In this document: positions 26,233 to 35,350 of the stretch, piece after piece
Position numbering within the stretch: the first letter of the stretch is position 1
Layout: every line of letters begins with the position of its first letter
Assembly (NCBI RefSeq): GCF_035989245.1
Contig: NZ_JAYMFF010000024.1
Span: forward strand, 1-63,323
Reading direction: 5' to 3'
From: Adlercreutzia wanghongyangiae
GTDB lineage: Bacteria; Actinomycetota; Coriobacteriia; Coriobacteriales; Eggerthellaceae
DNA length: 63,323 nucleotides
Translations under genes and position numbers: made by a program
Notes under the pieces: generated by a model
Databases searched by the model: none
What the model saw: only the letters and a program-made list of their open reading frames with translations
Told to the model about the DNA's origin: nothing

Positions 26233-27005
26233 TACGCAACGCCCTCCTTTCGCAGTGCCGCGAGCAGCGCCGCCACGTTGGCCTCGGCGGAGCCCTCGTC
26301 GATCACGATGTTCTTGCGCTCGGTCTGGTAGCCCTTCAGGCCCGTCACCTCGGCGGCCGGGTCGGTCTCCACGGCCAGGTCGGCCAGGGCCACCTGCTCG
26401 CTCGGCTTCTTGCGGGCGTCCAGGATGGCGCGCATACCGGGCATCTCGGGGCTGTTGATCTCGGGCAGCACGGCAACCACGCAGGGCAGGGGCACCTCCA
26501 CGGTCTCCTCCACGTCCTCCAGCTTGCGTACCGCCCTGAGGGTGTCGCCCTCGAGGGACATGCCGGTCACCGCGGTGACCACGGGCCAGTCGAGCACGGC
26601 GGCCAGGCGCGGGGCGGTCTGGCGGCCGAACTGGTCGCTCGACCCCTCCGAGCACACCACCACGGACACCTCGCCGATGTTGCCGATGCCGGCGGCCAGA
26701 GCGTCGGCCAACACCACATAGTCGGTCACCGCCTCGGCGCCCGTATCCACCAGCACGGCCTCGGAAAGGCCGCGGGCCAGGGCCTCCTTCTGAGACGACG
26801 CGGCACCTGAGTCGCCCACGGTCAGACCGACGGACAACCCCTCCCCAGCCTCATCGGCCAGCTGCACGGCGGCCTCGATGGCGTTGCGATCGTACTCGCT
26901 GATTTTCGGTCGGGCCTTGCTCATGTCGGGGTTCAAATCCTTGTCGAAAGAAACATCGGCCTCATCTAGAACCCACTTGTAGCACGCAACAATTTTCTGC
27001 GACAT
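26232..27005 (-). CDS. fixA: Electron transfer flavoprotein beta subunit (FixA)
   Basis: A 257-residue ETF-beta protein. MSQKIVACYKWVLDEADV starts the nucleotide-binding domain, and CVVAVLPEINSPEMPGMRAI matches the family signature. The start ATG at 27005 is preceded by TAGGAGGTGAC. It heads the fixAB-acyl-CoA dehydrogenase-MFS-fixCX operon, 90 bases after the SDR gene on the same strand, so the SDR may be the true first gene. It is a paralogue of the protein at 1111-1866. Confidence 0.93.
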   Translation of the reverse strand: MSQKIVACYKWVLDEADVSFDKDLNPDMSKARPKISEYDRNAIEAAVQLADEAGEGLSVGLTVGDSGAASSQKEALARGLSEAVLVDTGAEAVTDYVVLADALAAGIGNIGEVSVVVCSEGSSDQFGRQTAPRLAAVLDWPVVTAVTGMSLEGDTLRAVRKLEDVEETVEVPLPCVVAVLPEINSPEMPGMRAILDARKKPSEQVALADLAVETDPAAEVTGLKGYQTERKNIVIDEGSAEANVAALLAALRKEGVA

Positions 27006-27095
27006 TAAATGTCACCTCCTACCTTGTATTATTTCCCGATTCATTTCGTTGCAAGGAGCTGCTTAGAATTAAGACGGCTGGGACACAAGACGGCT

Positions 27096-27842
27096 CTACA
27101 AAGCCCATGCCCCATTGGCATCCAAGACGCGTCCGGAGCAATACGAAGCCTCATCAGACGCCATGAACAGAATCGGATAAGCCAATTCGATAGGCTCGCC
27201 CATACGCTTCATAGGAATATCCTCGATCATCGCATTGAGGATCTCGGCCGAGTACTCCTTGTGGATGTCAGTGTTCACAACACCCGGAGATACGCAGTTC
27301 ACACGGATACCGTACTCCGCGAATTCCGTAGCCAAAAACTTCGTCATTGCAATGACGCCTGCTTTAGCATAGGCGTAAATCGTGGAACCCCACGTTGCCT
27401 TATGCACGCAAGTCGACGTAACGTTGACAATGGAGCCAGACCCGTTCTTCATCATAATCGGAAGAACGTTCTTTACCCCCAGAAAGACACTAAGACCGTT
27501 CAGATCGTTAATATCATTCCAGTCTTTAACAGTGTAGTCAACGAAGTTCTGGGAGTTACCTCCGCCCGCATTGTTGACAAGAATATCAATAGTGCCGTAT
27601 TGCTCAACAGTCTTTGCTACCAAATTCTCCATGTCTTCCGGAACAGTGACATCTGTTCGCACGAACATAGCTTCGCCGCCGTCGGCCTTGATGCTCTCCA
27701 CCAACTTGACGCCCAGCTCTTCATTTCGACCGGACACAACAACTTTCGCGCCCTCTTTTGCGAACAACTCTGCCGTAGCTCTTCCGATGCCACGCGTGCT
27801 TGCCGCCACAATAGCTACCTTGTTCTCGAGACGATTTCCCAT
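27096..27842 (-). CDS. Short-chain dehydrogenase/reductase
   Basis: A 248-residue classical SDR. It has a cofactor motif variant AASTRGIGRA (residues 12-22), NNAGG (about 90), a serine in VNVTSTCV and the catalytic YAYAK (about 156-160). SGR at residues 38-40 favours NADP(H). It could act as a 3-hydroxyacyl-CoA or hydroxy-acid dehydrogenase of the adjoining pathway, but that rests on position. It is visibly AT-richer than most of the window. A promoter with TTGCGA and TATAGT lies at 27900-27929, and a PucR-type regulator diverges at 28288. Confidence 0.88.
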   Translation of the reverse strand: MGNRLENKVAIVAASTRGIGRATAELFAKEGAKVVVSGRNEELGVKLVESIKADGGEAMFVRTDVTVPEDMENLVAKTVEQYGTIDILVNNAGGGNSQNFVDYTVKDWNDINDLNGLSVFLGVKNVLPIMMKNGSGSIVNVTSTCVHKATWGSTIYAYAKAGVIAMTKFLATEFAEYGIRVNCVSPGVVNTDIHKEYSAEILNAMIEDIPMKRMGEPIELAYPILFMASDEASYCSGRVLDANGAWAL

Positions 27843-27899
27843 GTTGCTTGCCTCCTCTTATAGGCGTTTGAACATTCAGGGCCTCAATGCCCTAGATGC

Positions 27900-27929
27900 A
27901 CTATACGTACGGTGTACACATAGTCGCAA
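27900..27929 (-). promoter_or_regulatory. Predicted promoter of the SDR gene with an embedded palindrome
   Basis: On the minus strand TTGCGA (27924-27929) and TATAGT (27900-27905) are 18 bases apart. The spacer contains the 8-bp palindrome GTGTACAC (27912-27919), a likely operator. The start codon of the SDR gene is about 55 bases downstream. The remainder of 27930-28200 is AT-rich and shows no other clear feature. Confidence 0.55.
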
Positions 27930-28211
27930 TACAGCAATCAATTCGAGAATCTACTAAAAGATTTGGATAATATTCCAAGGCTTTCGAAAGCAAAACAACG
28001 TCCATTCTTCATTGCCGTCCACCCAATGCCGTACAAACCAATAATCCGTTGAAGCAAAATCTGGTAAATGACTTTATTCTGCGGTAAAACATACCTTAAT
28101 CGGCTTATCTTTTCTTTACGATCGTACCTCAATTAAAGATAACCCAAATCCGACCATCTCATTTCCGAACAAAATGAGCTTTACCTCGAGGAAATATCGA
28201 CTGGAGCACTT

Positions 28212-28239
28212 TTGACAATTGTGGGGCATTTGCTATGCT
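28212..28239 (+). promoter_or_regulatory. Predicted sigma-70-type promoter of the PucR regulator
   Basis: A perfect -35 box TTGACA (28212-28217) is 16 bases before TATGCT (28234-28239), which carries a TG extension (TGCTATGCT). The start ATG lies about 50 bases downstream at 28288. Confidence 0.7.
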
Positions 28240-28287
28240 AGATTGAACAATCGTCCTAATACCCGTACCCGAGGAGTCTGGTTCGCC

Positions 28288-29856
28288 ATGGAGCTTGCCA
28301 AGATCATGTCCGCGCTCGAGCAGAAGTTCCCCGTCACGCAGCTCTCCACGGCCGGAGCCGCGAACATCCGCAACATCTATCTGCTCGACCGAGAGCTGGA
28401 TTCCTTCGAGCCCGACGTGCTCTACGTCGGCGACTTCGACCAAATAAGCCCCGGGGCGGAGGTGCCCCCGCAAACGCCCCTGCTGCTGTGCGGCACCGTG
28501 CCCCGCGAGTTCACCCTGAGCCACGGATGCTTGGCGTTCTTCCCCGAGGATCGCCTTTTCGCGCTCTTCAACTTCGCCAAGGACTTCCTCGCGGAGGAGA
28601 CGATGCTCGTGGCGCAGCTCTCGCAGTACGTTGTGGCGGCGGGGCGTGAGAACGACCTGCAGGTCATCGTGGACGAGGCCAGCCGCATCATCGGAAACCC
28701 GCTCATCCTCATGGATATCTCGTACAACATCATGGCGCTGTCCGAAGGCTACCCCATCGAGGGCTCCCCCTTCGAGAACAGCATCGTGGACGGCCAGTTC
28801 ACCGATGAGTGGCTGTTGTTCGCCCTGGAAGCCGACAAGGTGGAAGCCGAGCGCAAGCAGCGCGGCGAGTATGTTGGCTATCCCGACAACGAGCCCTACT
28901 TCTCCTCGTGCCTGAGGCGCGAGCACCCGGTGCTGTGCTGCAAGCTGTACGCCAACAACAAGAACCTGGGGTATCTCATCTCCCACTCGTGCAACACGCC
29001 CTTCACCGACCGACACACCGCGCAGCTGGCCGTCATCAGCAACGTGGTGGCCTCCACCATCGAGGGGCGCTTCGGGCTGAAGAACATGGGATCCGCCCAG
29101 GAGAAGCTGCTGGCGGACATCCTGGAGGCCGAGAGCCCGAAGGAGATCGAGGGGCTGTTCTACAAGTTCTCGTACCTGGCGGCCGGCCAAATCCCGGACA
29201 AGATGTGCGCCGTCGTGCTCGACCCGGACGGCGATGCGCGCCAGAACATCGTGCCCTACCTGCGGCTTCGCCTGAAGGCGCTCTTGCCCCAGGCACTCGT
29301 GGCCTATTCCGGACACCACCTGGTGGCGGTCATTCCCATAAACGCCGAAGCTCCCACTCTTTCCCCAGCCGACACAACAGCCCTGGAGGAGCTCGCCGTC
29401 CAGGACGGCGTGCGCGCAGGCATCAGCAACCCCTGTACGGACATTCGCCAACTTCCACAAGCCGTACTCCAGGCTACCCGTGCCCTGGAGTACGGCTCGC
29501 GCTACGAGAAGTTTTCGCACCTCAGCTGGTACTGCGACAATGTCTTCTTCGAGATGCTGACTGCTTGCCAGAACAAGCTACCCCTGTCCAACATGACCCA
29601 TCCCGTTTTGGAATTGCTGTCAGACTATGACCAGGCGCACGGCACCGACCTGCACCATACATTGCAGGTGTACCTGCTCAACAACAAGAACATCTACCGC
29701 TGCACCGATTTGCTGCATCTCAGCCGCAGCTCGCTGTACTACCGGCTGAACCGCATTAAGGAACTGACCGGCGCAGATATCGACGATTCCGACATGGCCT
29801 TCGATCTACTGTGCTCTTTCAAAACCGAGGAGTTCGCGCGCCGCAACGTTCGCTAA
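28288..29856 (+). CDS. PucR/CdaR-family transcriptional regulator
   Basis: A 522-residue regulator. The first 290 or so residues form an N-terminal sensory region without clear membrane segments, followed by a GGDEF-like middle domain and a C-terminal PucR helix-turn-helix (NIYRCTDLLHLSRSSLYYRL, about residues 472-492). Such proteins sense small metabolites. The ATG at 28288 follows GAGGAG; an earlier in-frame ATG is upstream of the site. It diverges from the SDR-fixAB operon and is its likely regulator. Its stop codon overlaps the stop of the convergent MFS-CBS gene by two bases, so no terminator separates them. Confidence 0.85.
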   Translation: MELAKIMSALEQKFPVTQLSTAGAANIRNIYLLDRELDSFEPDVLYVGDFDQISPGAEVPPQTPLLLCGTVPREFTLSHGCLAFFPEDRLFALFNFAKDFLAEETMLVAQLSQYVVAAGRENDLQVIVDEASRIIGNPLILMDISYNIMALSEGYPIEGSPFENSIVDGQFTDEWLLFALEADKVEAERKQRGEYVGYPDNEPYFSSCLRREHPVLCCKLYANNKNLGYLISHSCNTPFTDRHTAQLAVISNVVASTIEGRFGLKNMGSAQEKLLADILEAESPKEIEGLFYKFSYLAAGQIPDKMCAVVLDPDGDARQNIVPYLRLRLKALLPQALVAYSGHHLVAVIPINAEAPTLSPADTTALEELAVQDGVRAGISNPCTDIRQLPQAVLQATRALEYGSRYEKFSHLSWYCDNVFFEMLTACQNKLPLSNMTHPVLELLSDYDQAHGTDLHHTLQVYLLNNKNIYRCTDLLHLSRSSLYYRLNRIKELTGADIDDSDMAFDLLCSFKTEEFARRNVR

Positions 29857-31790
29857 GCTCTTGACCCCTCGATATCTTCGCTCCGAGCCATCTGCTCGAT
29901 GGCGGTAAGATTTTCCATAGTAGAGCGAATGATGTCGCTGCGGGAGAGCGAGCCCACCAGCTTCCCATCCGACACCACCGGCACCTTCTTGATGCGCCGC
30001 TCCGCCAGAAGACGGCAAGCCTCCTCAAGAGCGGTGTCAACCCGCACGCTGATAGCACGCAGCGTGGCGATGTTTCTCACCGGCAGACTCATGAGCGACA
30101 CCACGCGCTGGGCAAAATCCTCGTCGTCGGCAGCTTGGTACAGCATGCGCGTGGTGTCCAGCACCGTAGCGTCGTTTCGACCTATGTACTTCATAATATC
30201 ACCGTCTGACACAAATCCCACCACACGCATCTGGTCGTCAACGACGGGCAGCCCCGATGTCTTGTGCTGAATCATGAGACGAAACACCTTACTCACCTGG
30301 GCGTCCTGTCCCACATAGTACGGGTCGCGACGCATGACCGCGCCCACCTTTATGACGGTCCCGGCCTCCGTGGGCATAGCCTCCATCACGTAGTCAGCTT
30401 GAGCGCTAGGCTCCAGCCCGCGGTCCCTCACTGCGAATACCGCTAGCACGAACACGGCCGCCAATATGACCGCCGCGAAGGTGAAGGCGATATGGATGCC
30501 CGCCATCTGCTGTTCAAGCGACGAAAGCGAGGGGTAAAGGGAGGACGATAGAGCCGACAGCGACACCAAGATGGCGGTGCCCAGCGATGCGCAGATCTGG
30601 TTGAGAGTGTTAGAGGTGGCGTTCGCATGCTGAATCACATTGTTCGTGAGCGCATTCAGCCCCCAGGTGCTAACAGGAGTCATGGTGAACTCGAGACCCA
30701 CCATCAGCACGGTGTACACGCAGGCCACAAACACAAGCGTGGTGCCTGTGGAGAACATGATCATCCCGATACCGCCCGCCATGGCGAGGAACACGCCAGG
30801 CAGCACCAGACGGCGCGCGCCCAGCTTATCGAACAACCTGCCGGCCATGAGCGCTGTCGTCGCGCCCAATATTGCTCCGGGCAGCATGATAAGGCCGGTC
30901 TGCAGGGGTGTTGCAGCCAGAACGTTCTGCAGCATGATGGGCAGAAGCACGCCCGAGCCCACGAGAACCGCCTGAAAGGCGCCGATGACGATGACGGACA
31001 CACGAAACTCGCGAGTGGCCAGCACCTGGATGCGAAGAAACGGTGTAGGCAGTTTCAGCTGGCGACGCACGAACAACGCCATGAGCACCAATCCAAGAAG
31101 CATAAGCCCTACCTGTATCCACGGAGTCCGCGTGGAGGCAATGGAAGACAGTCCGTACAGCAGGGCCAGCAGGCCCAGGGACGACAGCACTACCGAGAGT
31201 TTATCGAAACCAGCACGCTCGAAAGCGAACGTATCTCGCAGGGCAACGACAGCGCCCACGATAACAGCGGCCGTAAAGAGCGCCACAATGACAAACAGCG
31301 CCCGCCAGCCCACTGTTTCCACCATCACACCCGAGAGTGACGGACCCACGGCCGGCGCAAATCCGATAATGAGAGACACAAGTCCCATGGCGCTTCCCCT
31401 GTGCTCACGGGGAAACACCAGCACGATAATCGAGAACACCATAGGCATAACAAACCCAGTAGCTGCAGCCTGCAGCATTCGTCCGAGCAGAAGCAAGACG
31501 AATATCGGCGCGAAGGCAGAGAGCATCGTACCGGCGAAGAAGAGAACCATGCCGCCGATAAAAAGCTGTCGCGTCGTGAAGCGACCCATCAAATAAGCCG
31601 ACAAAGGGATGACAATCGCCTCCACCAGGGCATAACCGCTCGTAAGCCATTGCACAGTGGTAGCGTCTACCCGAAAATCGTCCATAATTACCGGCAAAGC
31701 CGGAGACAACAGCGTTTGGTTCAGCACCGCAATAAGCGCACCGGCTAGGAGAACCGAGACCATGCGCAACTGTTCGCCCGTCAATCCCAT
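29853..31790 (-). CDS. DHA2-type MFS transporter fused to a C-terminal CBS pair
   Basis: A 645-residue fusion. Residues 1-460 are a drug:H+ antiporter-2 type MFS domain with about 14 hydrophobic segments (LTSGYALVEAIVIPLSAYL, GRMLQAAATGFVMPMVFSI). Residues 490-640 form two CBS motifs: VGAVMRRDPYYVGQDAQVSK to VVDDQMRVVGFVSDGDIMKY, and VRNIATLRAISVRVDTALEE to VVSDGKLVGSLSRSDIIR. CBS pairs bind adenosine nucleotides, so transport could be gated by cell energy state. ATG 31790 was chosen for GGAAG eight bases upstream; a GTG at 31805 is possible. Substrate unknown. Confidence 0.87.
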   Translation of the reverse strand: MGLTGEQLRMVSVLLAGALIAVLNQTLLSPALPVIMDDFRVDATTVQWLTSGYALVEAIVIPLSAYLMGRFTTRQLFIGGMVLFFAGTMLSAFAPIFVLLLLGRMLQAAATGFVMPMVFSIIVLVFPREHRGSAMGLVSLIIGFAPAVGPSLSGVMVETVGWRALFVIVALFTAAVIVGAVVALRDTFAFERAGFDKLSVVLSSLGLLALLYGLSSIASTRTPWIQVGLMLLGLVLMALFVRRQLKLPTPFLRIQVLATREFRVSVIVIGAFQAVLVGSGVLLPIMLQNVLAATPLQTGLIMLPGAILGATTALMAGRLFDKLGARRLVLPGVFLAMAGGIGMIMFSTGTTLVFVACVYTVLMVGLEFTMTPVSTWGLNALTNNVIQHANATSNTLNQICASLGTAILVSLSALSSSLYPSLSSLEQQMAGIHIAFTFAAVILAAVFVLAVFAVRDRGLEPSAQADYVMEAMPTEAGTVIKVGAVMRRDPYYVGQDAQVSKVFRLMIQHKTSGLPVVDDQMRVVGFVSDGDIMKYIGRNDATVLDTTRMLYQAADDEDFAQRVVSLMSLPVRNIATLRAISVRVDTALEEACRLLAERRIKKVPVVSDGKLVGSLSRSDIIRSTMENLTAIEQMARSEDIEGSRA

Positions 31791-31996
31791 ACTTTTCACT
31801 TCCACCCATCGAATACATGAGAGATTTCATTTCACCGTCTTACTCTATGGCACCCTTTTCTCAACGGCAATGAGGCAAAGCATGCGAGAGTTTCGCGATT
31901 GGTTTCGACATTTGTTCAACTTGCCTGTCGGCTGCAGGAAAGGCATCTCCGGCAGCATAAGCCGATGCATGCCTCATGGGTTGCCCCGACCAACGA

Positions 31997-32022
31997 AAAG
32001 GACTGCCCGTAGGCAGCCCTTT
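31997..32022 (-). terminator. Rho-independent terminator after leuA
   Basis: On the minus strand AAGGGCTGCC, a TACG loop and GGCAGTCCTTTT form a stem followed by T residues, about 55 bases after the leuA stop. The rest of the 285-base gap up to the MFS-CBS start shows no clear feature. Confidence 0.85.
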
Positions 32023-32075
32023 CGCACTTTCCTTGTTGTAAAAGGCCCGTATGCCGACTCGCCGCGCGGCTCCCC

Positions 32076-33596
32076 CTAGCGCTTCTCGGAGAGCAGGCGG
32101 TTCAGGGCGTTCAGATAGGCCTTGGCCGAGGACACGATGATGTCGCCGTCGGCACCGCGGCCCACGTACACCTCGCCGCCGGCGGCCTTCACGCGCACCG
32201 TCACCTCGCCGAGGGCATCGATGCCGCGGGTCACGGCGGTCACCGCGAACTCGGACAGATCGTTTTCCACCTGCACGATCTGGTCGATGGCCTTGTACAC
32301 GGCGTCGATGGGACCAGTGCCCCAGTCGCACACGGTGCGCACATCGCCCTCGGGGCCGCGCAGGGTGACCGTAGCCGTGGGCTTCAGGGGGAAGCCGCAG
32401 CTCACCTGGGCGCCCTCCAGCGTGTAGATGGCGGTCTCCTCGCGGTCGCGCTCGTTCACGAGGGCCTCCAGGTCCTCGTCGTAGACTTCCTTCTTCTTGT
32501 CGGCCACATCCAGGAAGGCGGTGTAGATGCGGTCGAGCTCCTCGCCCTCGTAGCTGTAGCCCAGCTCCTCCAGGCGGTGCTTCAGGGCCGCATGCCCACT
32601 GCGGGCCGTCAGCACGATCTGACTGGCACCCACGCCCACCTCGGCCGGATCGATGATCTCGTAGGTGTCGCGCTTCTTCAGCACGCCGTCCTGGTGGATG
32701 CCCGAGGAGTGCGCGAAGGCGTTGGCACCCACGATGGCCTTGTTGGCCTGCACGTTCATGCCGGTGATGGAGCTCACCAGGCGGCTCGCCTTGATGAACT
32801 CGCGGGTGTTGATGTCGGTATGGGCATCAAGTTCGTCGCCGTGCATGCGCATGGCCATGACCACTTCCTCCATGGCCGTGTTGCCCGCACGCTCGCCCAG
32901 GCCGTTGATGGTGCACTCAATCTGCGTGGCGCCGTTACGCACGCCCGCGAGCGACAGCGCCGTGGCCATGCCCAGATCGTTGTGGCAGTGCACCGACACC
33001 GTGACGTCCTCGATGCCCTTCACGTTGTCCATCAGGTACTTGATGCGCGCGCCGAAGTCCTCGGGCAGCGAGTAGCCCGTGGTATCGGGGATGTTCACCA
33101 CCGTGGCACCGGCGGCGATGACCGCCTCGATGACCCGCGCCAGGAAGGCGAAGTCGGAACGGCCCGCGTCCTCGGCGTAGAACTGCACGTCATCCACGAA
33201 TTTCTTGGCATAGCTCACGCACTTCACGGCGCGCTCGACGCACTCGTCCTCGGTGATGCGCAGCTTGTCACGCATGTGCGAGGGCGACACGCCGATGCCA
33301 GTGTGGATGCGCGGGCGCTTGGCGTAGCGCAGCGCATCGGCCGCCGAGTCGATGTCCTTCTCCACCGCGCGGGTGAGCGCGCAGACAGTGGCGGCGTCGC
33401 CGGCCAGCTCGGCGATGCGCCGCACGCTCTCGAAGTCGCCCGGGCTGGAGATGGGGAATCCCGCCTCGATGACGTCCACGTTCAGGCGAAGAAGCTCGCG
33501 GGCGATGACCAGTTTCTCCTCGGTGTTCATGGAGGCGCCCGGCGACTGCTCGCCGTCGCGCAGGGTGGTGTCGAAGATGTCGATCTTCCGTGTCAT
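32076..33596 (-). CDS. leuA: 2-isopropylmalate synthase
   Basis: A 506-residue LeuA, the first committed enzyme of leucine synthesis, which condenses acetyl-CoA with 2-oxoisovalerate. The catalytic TIM barrel opens with DTTLRDGEQSPGASM (residues 9-23), the metal ligands HCHNDLGMA are near 205, and GERAGNTAMEEVVMA is near 235. The C-terminal leucine-sensing regulatory domain (about 390-506) is present, so feedback control is expected. The start ATG at 33596 has AAGGAACGG upstream. No T-box or leucine-rich leader peptide was seen upstream. It follows serC-serA on the same strand but a terminator lies between. Confidence 0.96.
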   Translation of the reverse strand: MTRKIDIFDTTLRDGEQSPGASMNTEEKLVIARELLRLNVDVIEAGFPISSPGDFESVRRIAELAGDAATVCALTRAVEKDIDSAADALRYAKRPRIHTGIGVSPSHMRDKLRITEDECVERAVKCVSYAKKFVDDVQFYAEDAGRSDFAFLARVIEAVIAAGATVVNIPDTTGYSLPEDFGARIKYLMDNVKGIEDVTVSVHCHNDLGMATALSLAGVRNGATQIECTINGLGERAGNTAMEEVVMAMRMHGDELDAHTDINTREFIKASRLVSSITGMNVQANKAIVGANAFAHSSGIHQDGVLKKRDTYEIIDPAEVGVGASQIVLTARSGHAALKHRLEELGYSYEGEELDRIYTAFLDVADKKKEVYDEDLEALVNERDREETAIYTLEGAQVSCGFPLKPTATVTLRGPEGDVRTVCDWGTGPIDAVYKAIDQIVQVENDLSEFAVTAVTRGIDALGEVTVRVKAAGGEVYVGRGADGDIIVSSAKAYLNALNRLLSEKR

Positions 33597-33667
33597 GGCC
33601 GTTCCTTCTTTCTCGTCGTCCGTAACGTGGCCGCTCAGCTAAAACTGATCGGAAGAATCATAGCAAA

Positions 33668-33706
33668 AGCAACAGCGCCTCCCTGCGGAAGCGCCGTCGA
33701 CGTACC
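33668..33706 (-). terminator. Probable terminator after serA
   Basis: On the minus strand GGCGCTTCC and GGAGGCGCT form a stem with one G-U pair around GCAG, followed by GTTGCTTTTGC. It lies about 50 bases after the serA stop. Confidence 0.65.
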
Positions 33707-33748
33707 GTTAAAAGTTCCGATGGCCCGGCATCGGCGAGCGCGATGGCC

Positions 33749-35326
33749 CTACAGCGCGATCTTCCAGAGGTTGCGAAGATCGATGGCCTCTCGCAGCCGT
33801 GCAAGCACCGCCTCGTCCACCGCGCCCTCCACGTTCATGTACACGAGCGCGCAGGACTCCTCGGGCTTCGTGCCGATCTGCATGGTGGTGATGTTGGCAC
33901 CGGCCTCGCCCAAAATGGTGCCGATGGTGCCGATGCGGCCGGGCGCATCCACGTACTCGAACACAAGCGAGCAGGCCGCCGGGGCGATGTCGATCTTGTA
34001 GCCCATGAGCGAGATGATGCGCGGGGCGTGCTCGGTACCGAAGAGCGTAGCCGCCACCTCCACCTCATCGGCCACCACGCGCACCGAGGAAGCGTATTCC
34101 TCGGCGTTGCGCTCGGCAGCAGTGGTCACCGCGATGCCATGCTGGGATGCCACCGCCTCGGCACTGGCCGCCGTGAAGGCGCCCAGGCGGCGGTAGGAAA
34201 GGCCGCCGTCCAGCACCGCCGCCAGAAGCGGGGCCGGATCGGCGTCGCACAAGGTGCCGGCCAATTCCAACTTCAGGTTCTTGGGCGTGCGGCCCAGAAT
34301 CTGGCTGGCCATCGCGCCCAGCATCTTGCAGGCGTGGATGTAGGGTCCCACGATGTCGAAGGCCTCGGGCGGCAGCGGCGAGAGGTTCACCGCCGTGGCC
34401 ACCATGCCGCCTTCCAGGCCGGCCGCCACGTACTCCGCAATCTGGGCGGAGGCGCGGCGCTGGGCCTCGTGGGTCATGGGCGACAGGTGCGGCGTGAGGA
34501 TGGCCCCCGGAAACTCGTGCAGGGGCGACGTGGTGCAGGGCTCGCATTCAAAGGAATCCACAGCCACGCCGGCCACCTTGCCCGCCGCAACGAAGTCGGC
34601 CAAGGCCTCCATGTTGAAAATGCCTCCGCGGGCGGCGTTCACCAGCACCACGCCGTCCTTCATAGCGGCGAACTCGTCGGGGCCGAACATGCCCTCGGTG
34701 CTCACCGTGCGCGGCAGGTGCACCGTGATGAAGTCGGCCTGGGCCAGCACCGGAGCCACCTCGTCGTACAACGTGACGCCCAGATGCAGCGCCCGCTCCG
34801 GCGAGCAGTAGGGATCGTGGCCGATGAGGTTCATGCCGAAGGCCGCCGCGCGCTCGGCCACCAGGCCCCCCACGCGCCCGAGCCCGAAGATGGCCAGCGT
34901 CTTGCCGTACAGCTCGCTGCCCATGAAGTCGCCGCGGCGCCATTGGCCCGCGTGCATGGAGGCGCTGGCTTCGGGAATATGGCGGGCAGCGGCCAGCAGC
35001 AGGGCCATAGTGTGCTCAGCGGCCGAGATCACGTTGGAGTTCGGCGCGTTGCACACGACGATCCCGCGCTCGGAGGCCGCTTCCACATCGATGTTGTCCA
35101 CAGTCACACCGGCGCGCCCGATGATCTTCAGGTTCTCCGCCGCATCCAGAAGAGCGGCGTCGACGTGGGTGTTCGGATGCACGATGAGCGCATCGTAAGG
35201 AGCGATGGCAGCGACCAGCTCATCGACCGTAGGGTCGATGAGCAAATCAACCTCGTAGCCGCGCTCGACCAGCGAGTCGATGCCCTCTTGCACCAAATCT
35301 TCCGTGACCAGAATCTTCATAGCCAT
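33749..35326 (-). CDS. serA: D-3-phosphoglycerate dehydrogenase
   Basis: A 525-residue long-form SerA that oxidises 3-phosphoglycerate in serine synthesis. The NAD-binding motif GLGRVGGLVAERAA is near residue 150, ARGGIFN near 235, and the active-site histidine is in ILTPHLSPMTHEAQ. The intervening ASB domain (about 320-450) and a C-terminal ACT domain (DAPGRIGTIGTILGEAGANI, about 455-525) give the layout of serine-regulated enzymes. The start ATG at 35326 has AAAGGAC upstream. It lies 24 bases after serC, forming a serC-serA operon. Confidence 0.96.
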   Translation of the reverse strand: MAMKILVTEDLVQEGIDSLVERGYEVDLLIDPTVDELVAAIAPYDALIVHPNTHVDAALLDAAENLKIIGRAGVTVDNIDVEAASERGIVVCNAPNSNVISAAEHTMALLLAAARHIPEASASMHAGQWRRGDFMGSELYGKTLAIFGLGRVGGLVAERAAAFGMNLIGHDPYCSPERALHLGVTLYDEVAPVLAQADFITVHLPRTVSTEGMFGPDEFAAMKDGVVLVNAARGGIFNMEALADFVAAGKVAGVAVDSFECEPCTTSPLHEFPGAILTPHLSPMTHEAQRRASAQIAEYVAAGLEGGMVATAVNLSPLPPEAFDIVGPYIHACKMLGAMASQILGRTPKNLKLELAGTLCDADPAPLLAAVLDGGLSYRRLGAFTAASAEAVASQHGIAVTTAAERNAEEYASSVRVVADEVEVAATLFGTEHAPRIISLMGYKIDIAPAACSLVFEYVDAPGRIGTIGTILGEAGANITTMQIGTKPEESCALVYMNVEGAVDEAVLARLREAIDLRNLWKIAL

Positions 35327-35350
35327 GGATGCGTCCTTTCGACTTCTCCC

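Noticed and set aside
26233..26655. In-frame upstream extension of FixB into the FixA gene
   Set aside because: The FixA frame is certain there, and FixB starts at the coupled TAATG with a family-like N-terminus.
33597..33748. T-box or attenuator in front of leuA
   Set aside because: Only about 150 bases are available, mostly taken by the serA terminator; no T-box core or leucine-codon leader peptide is visible.
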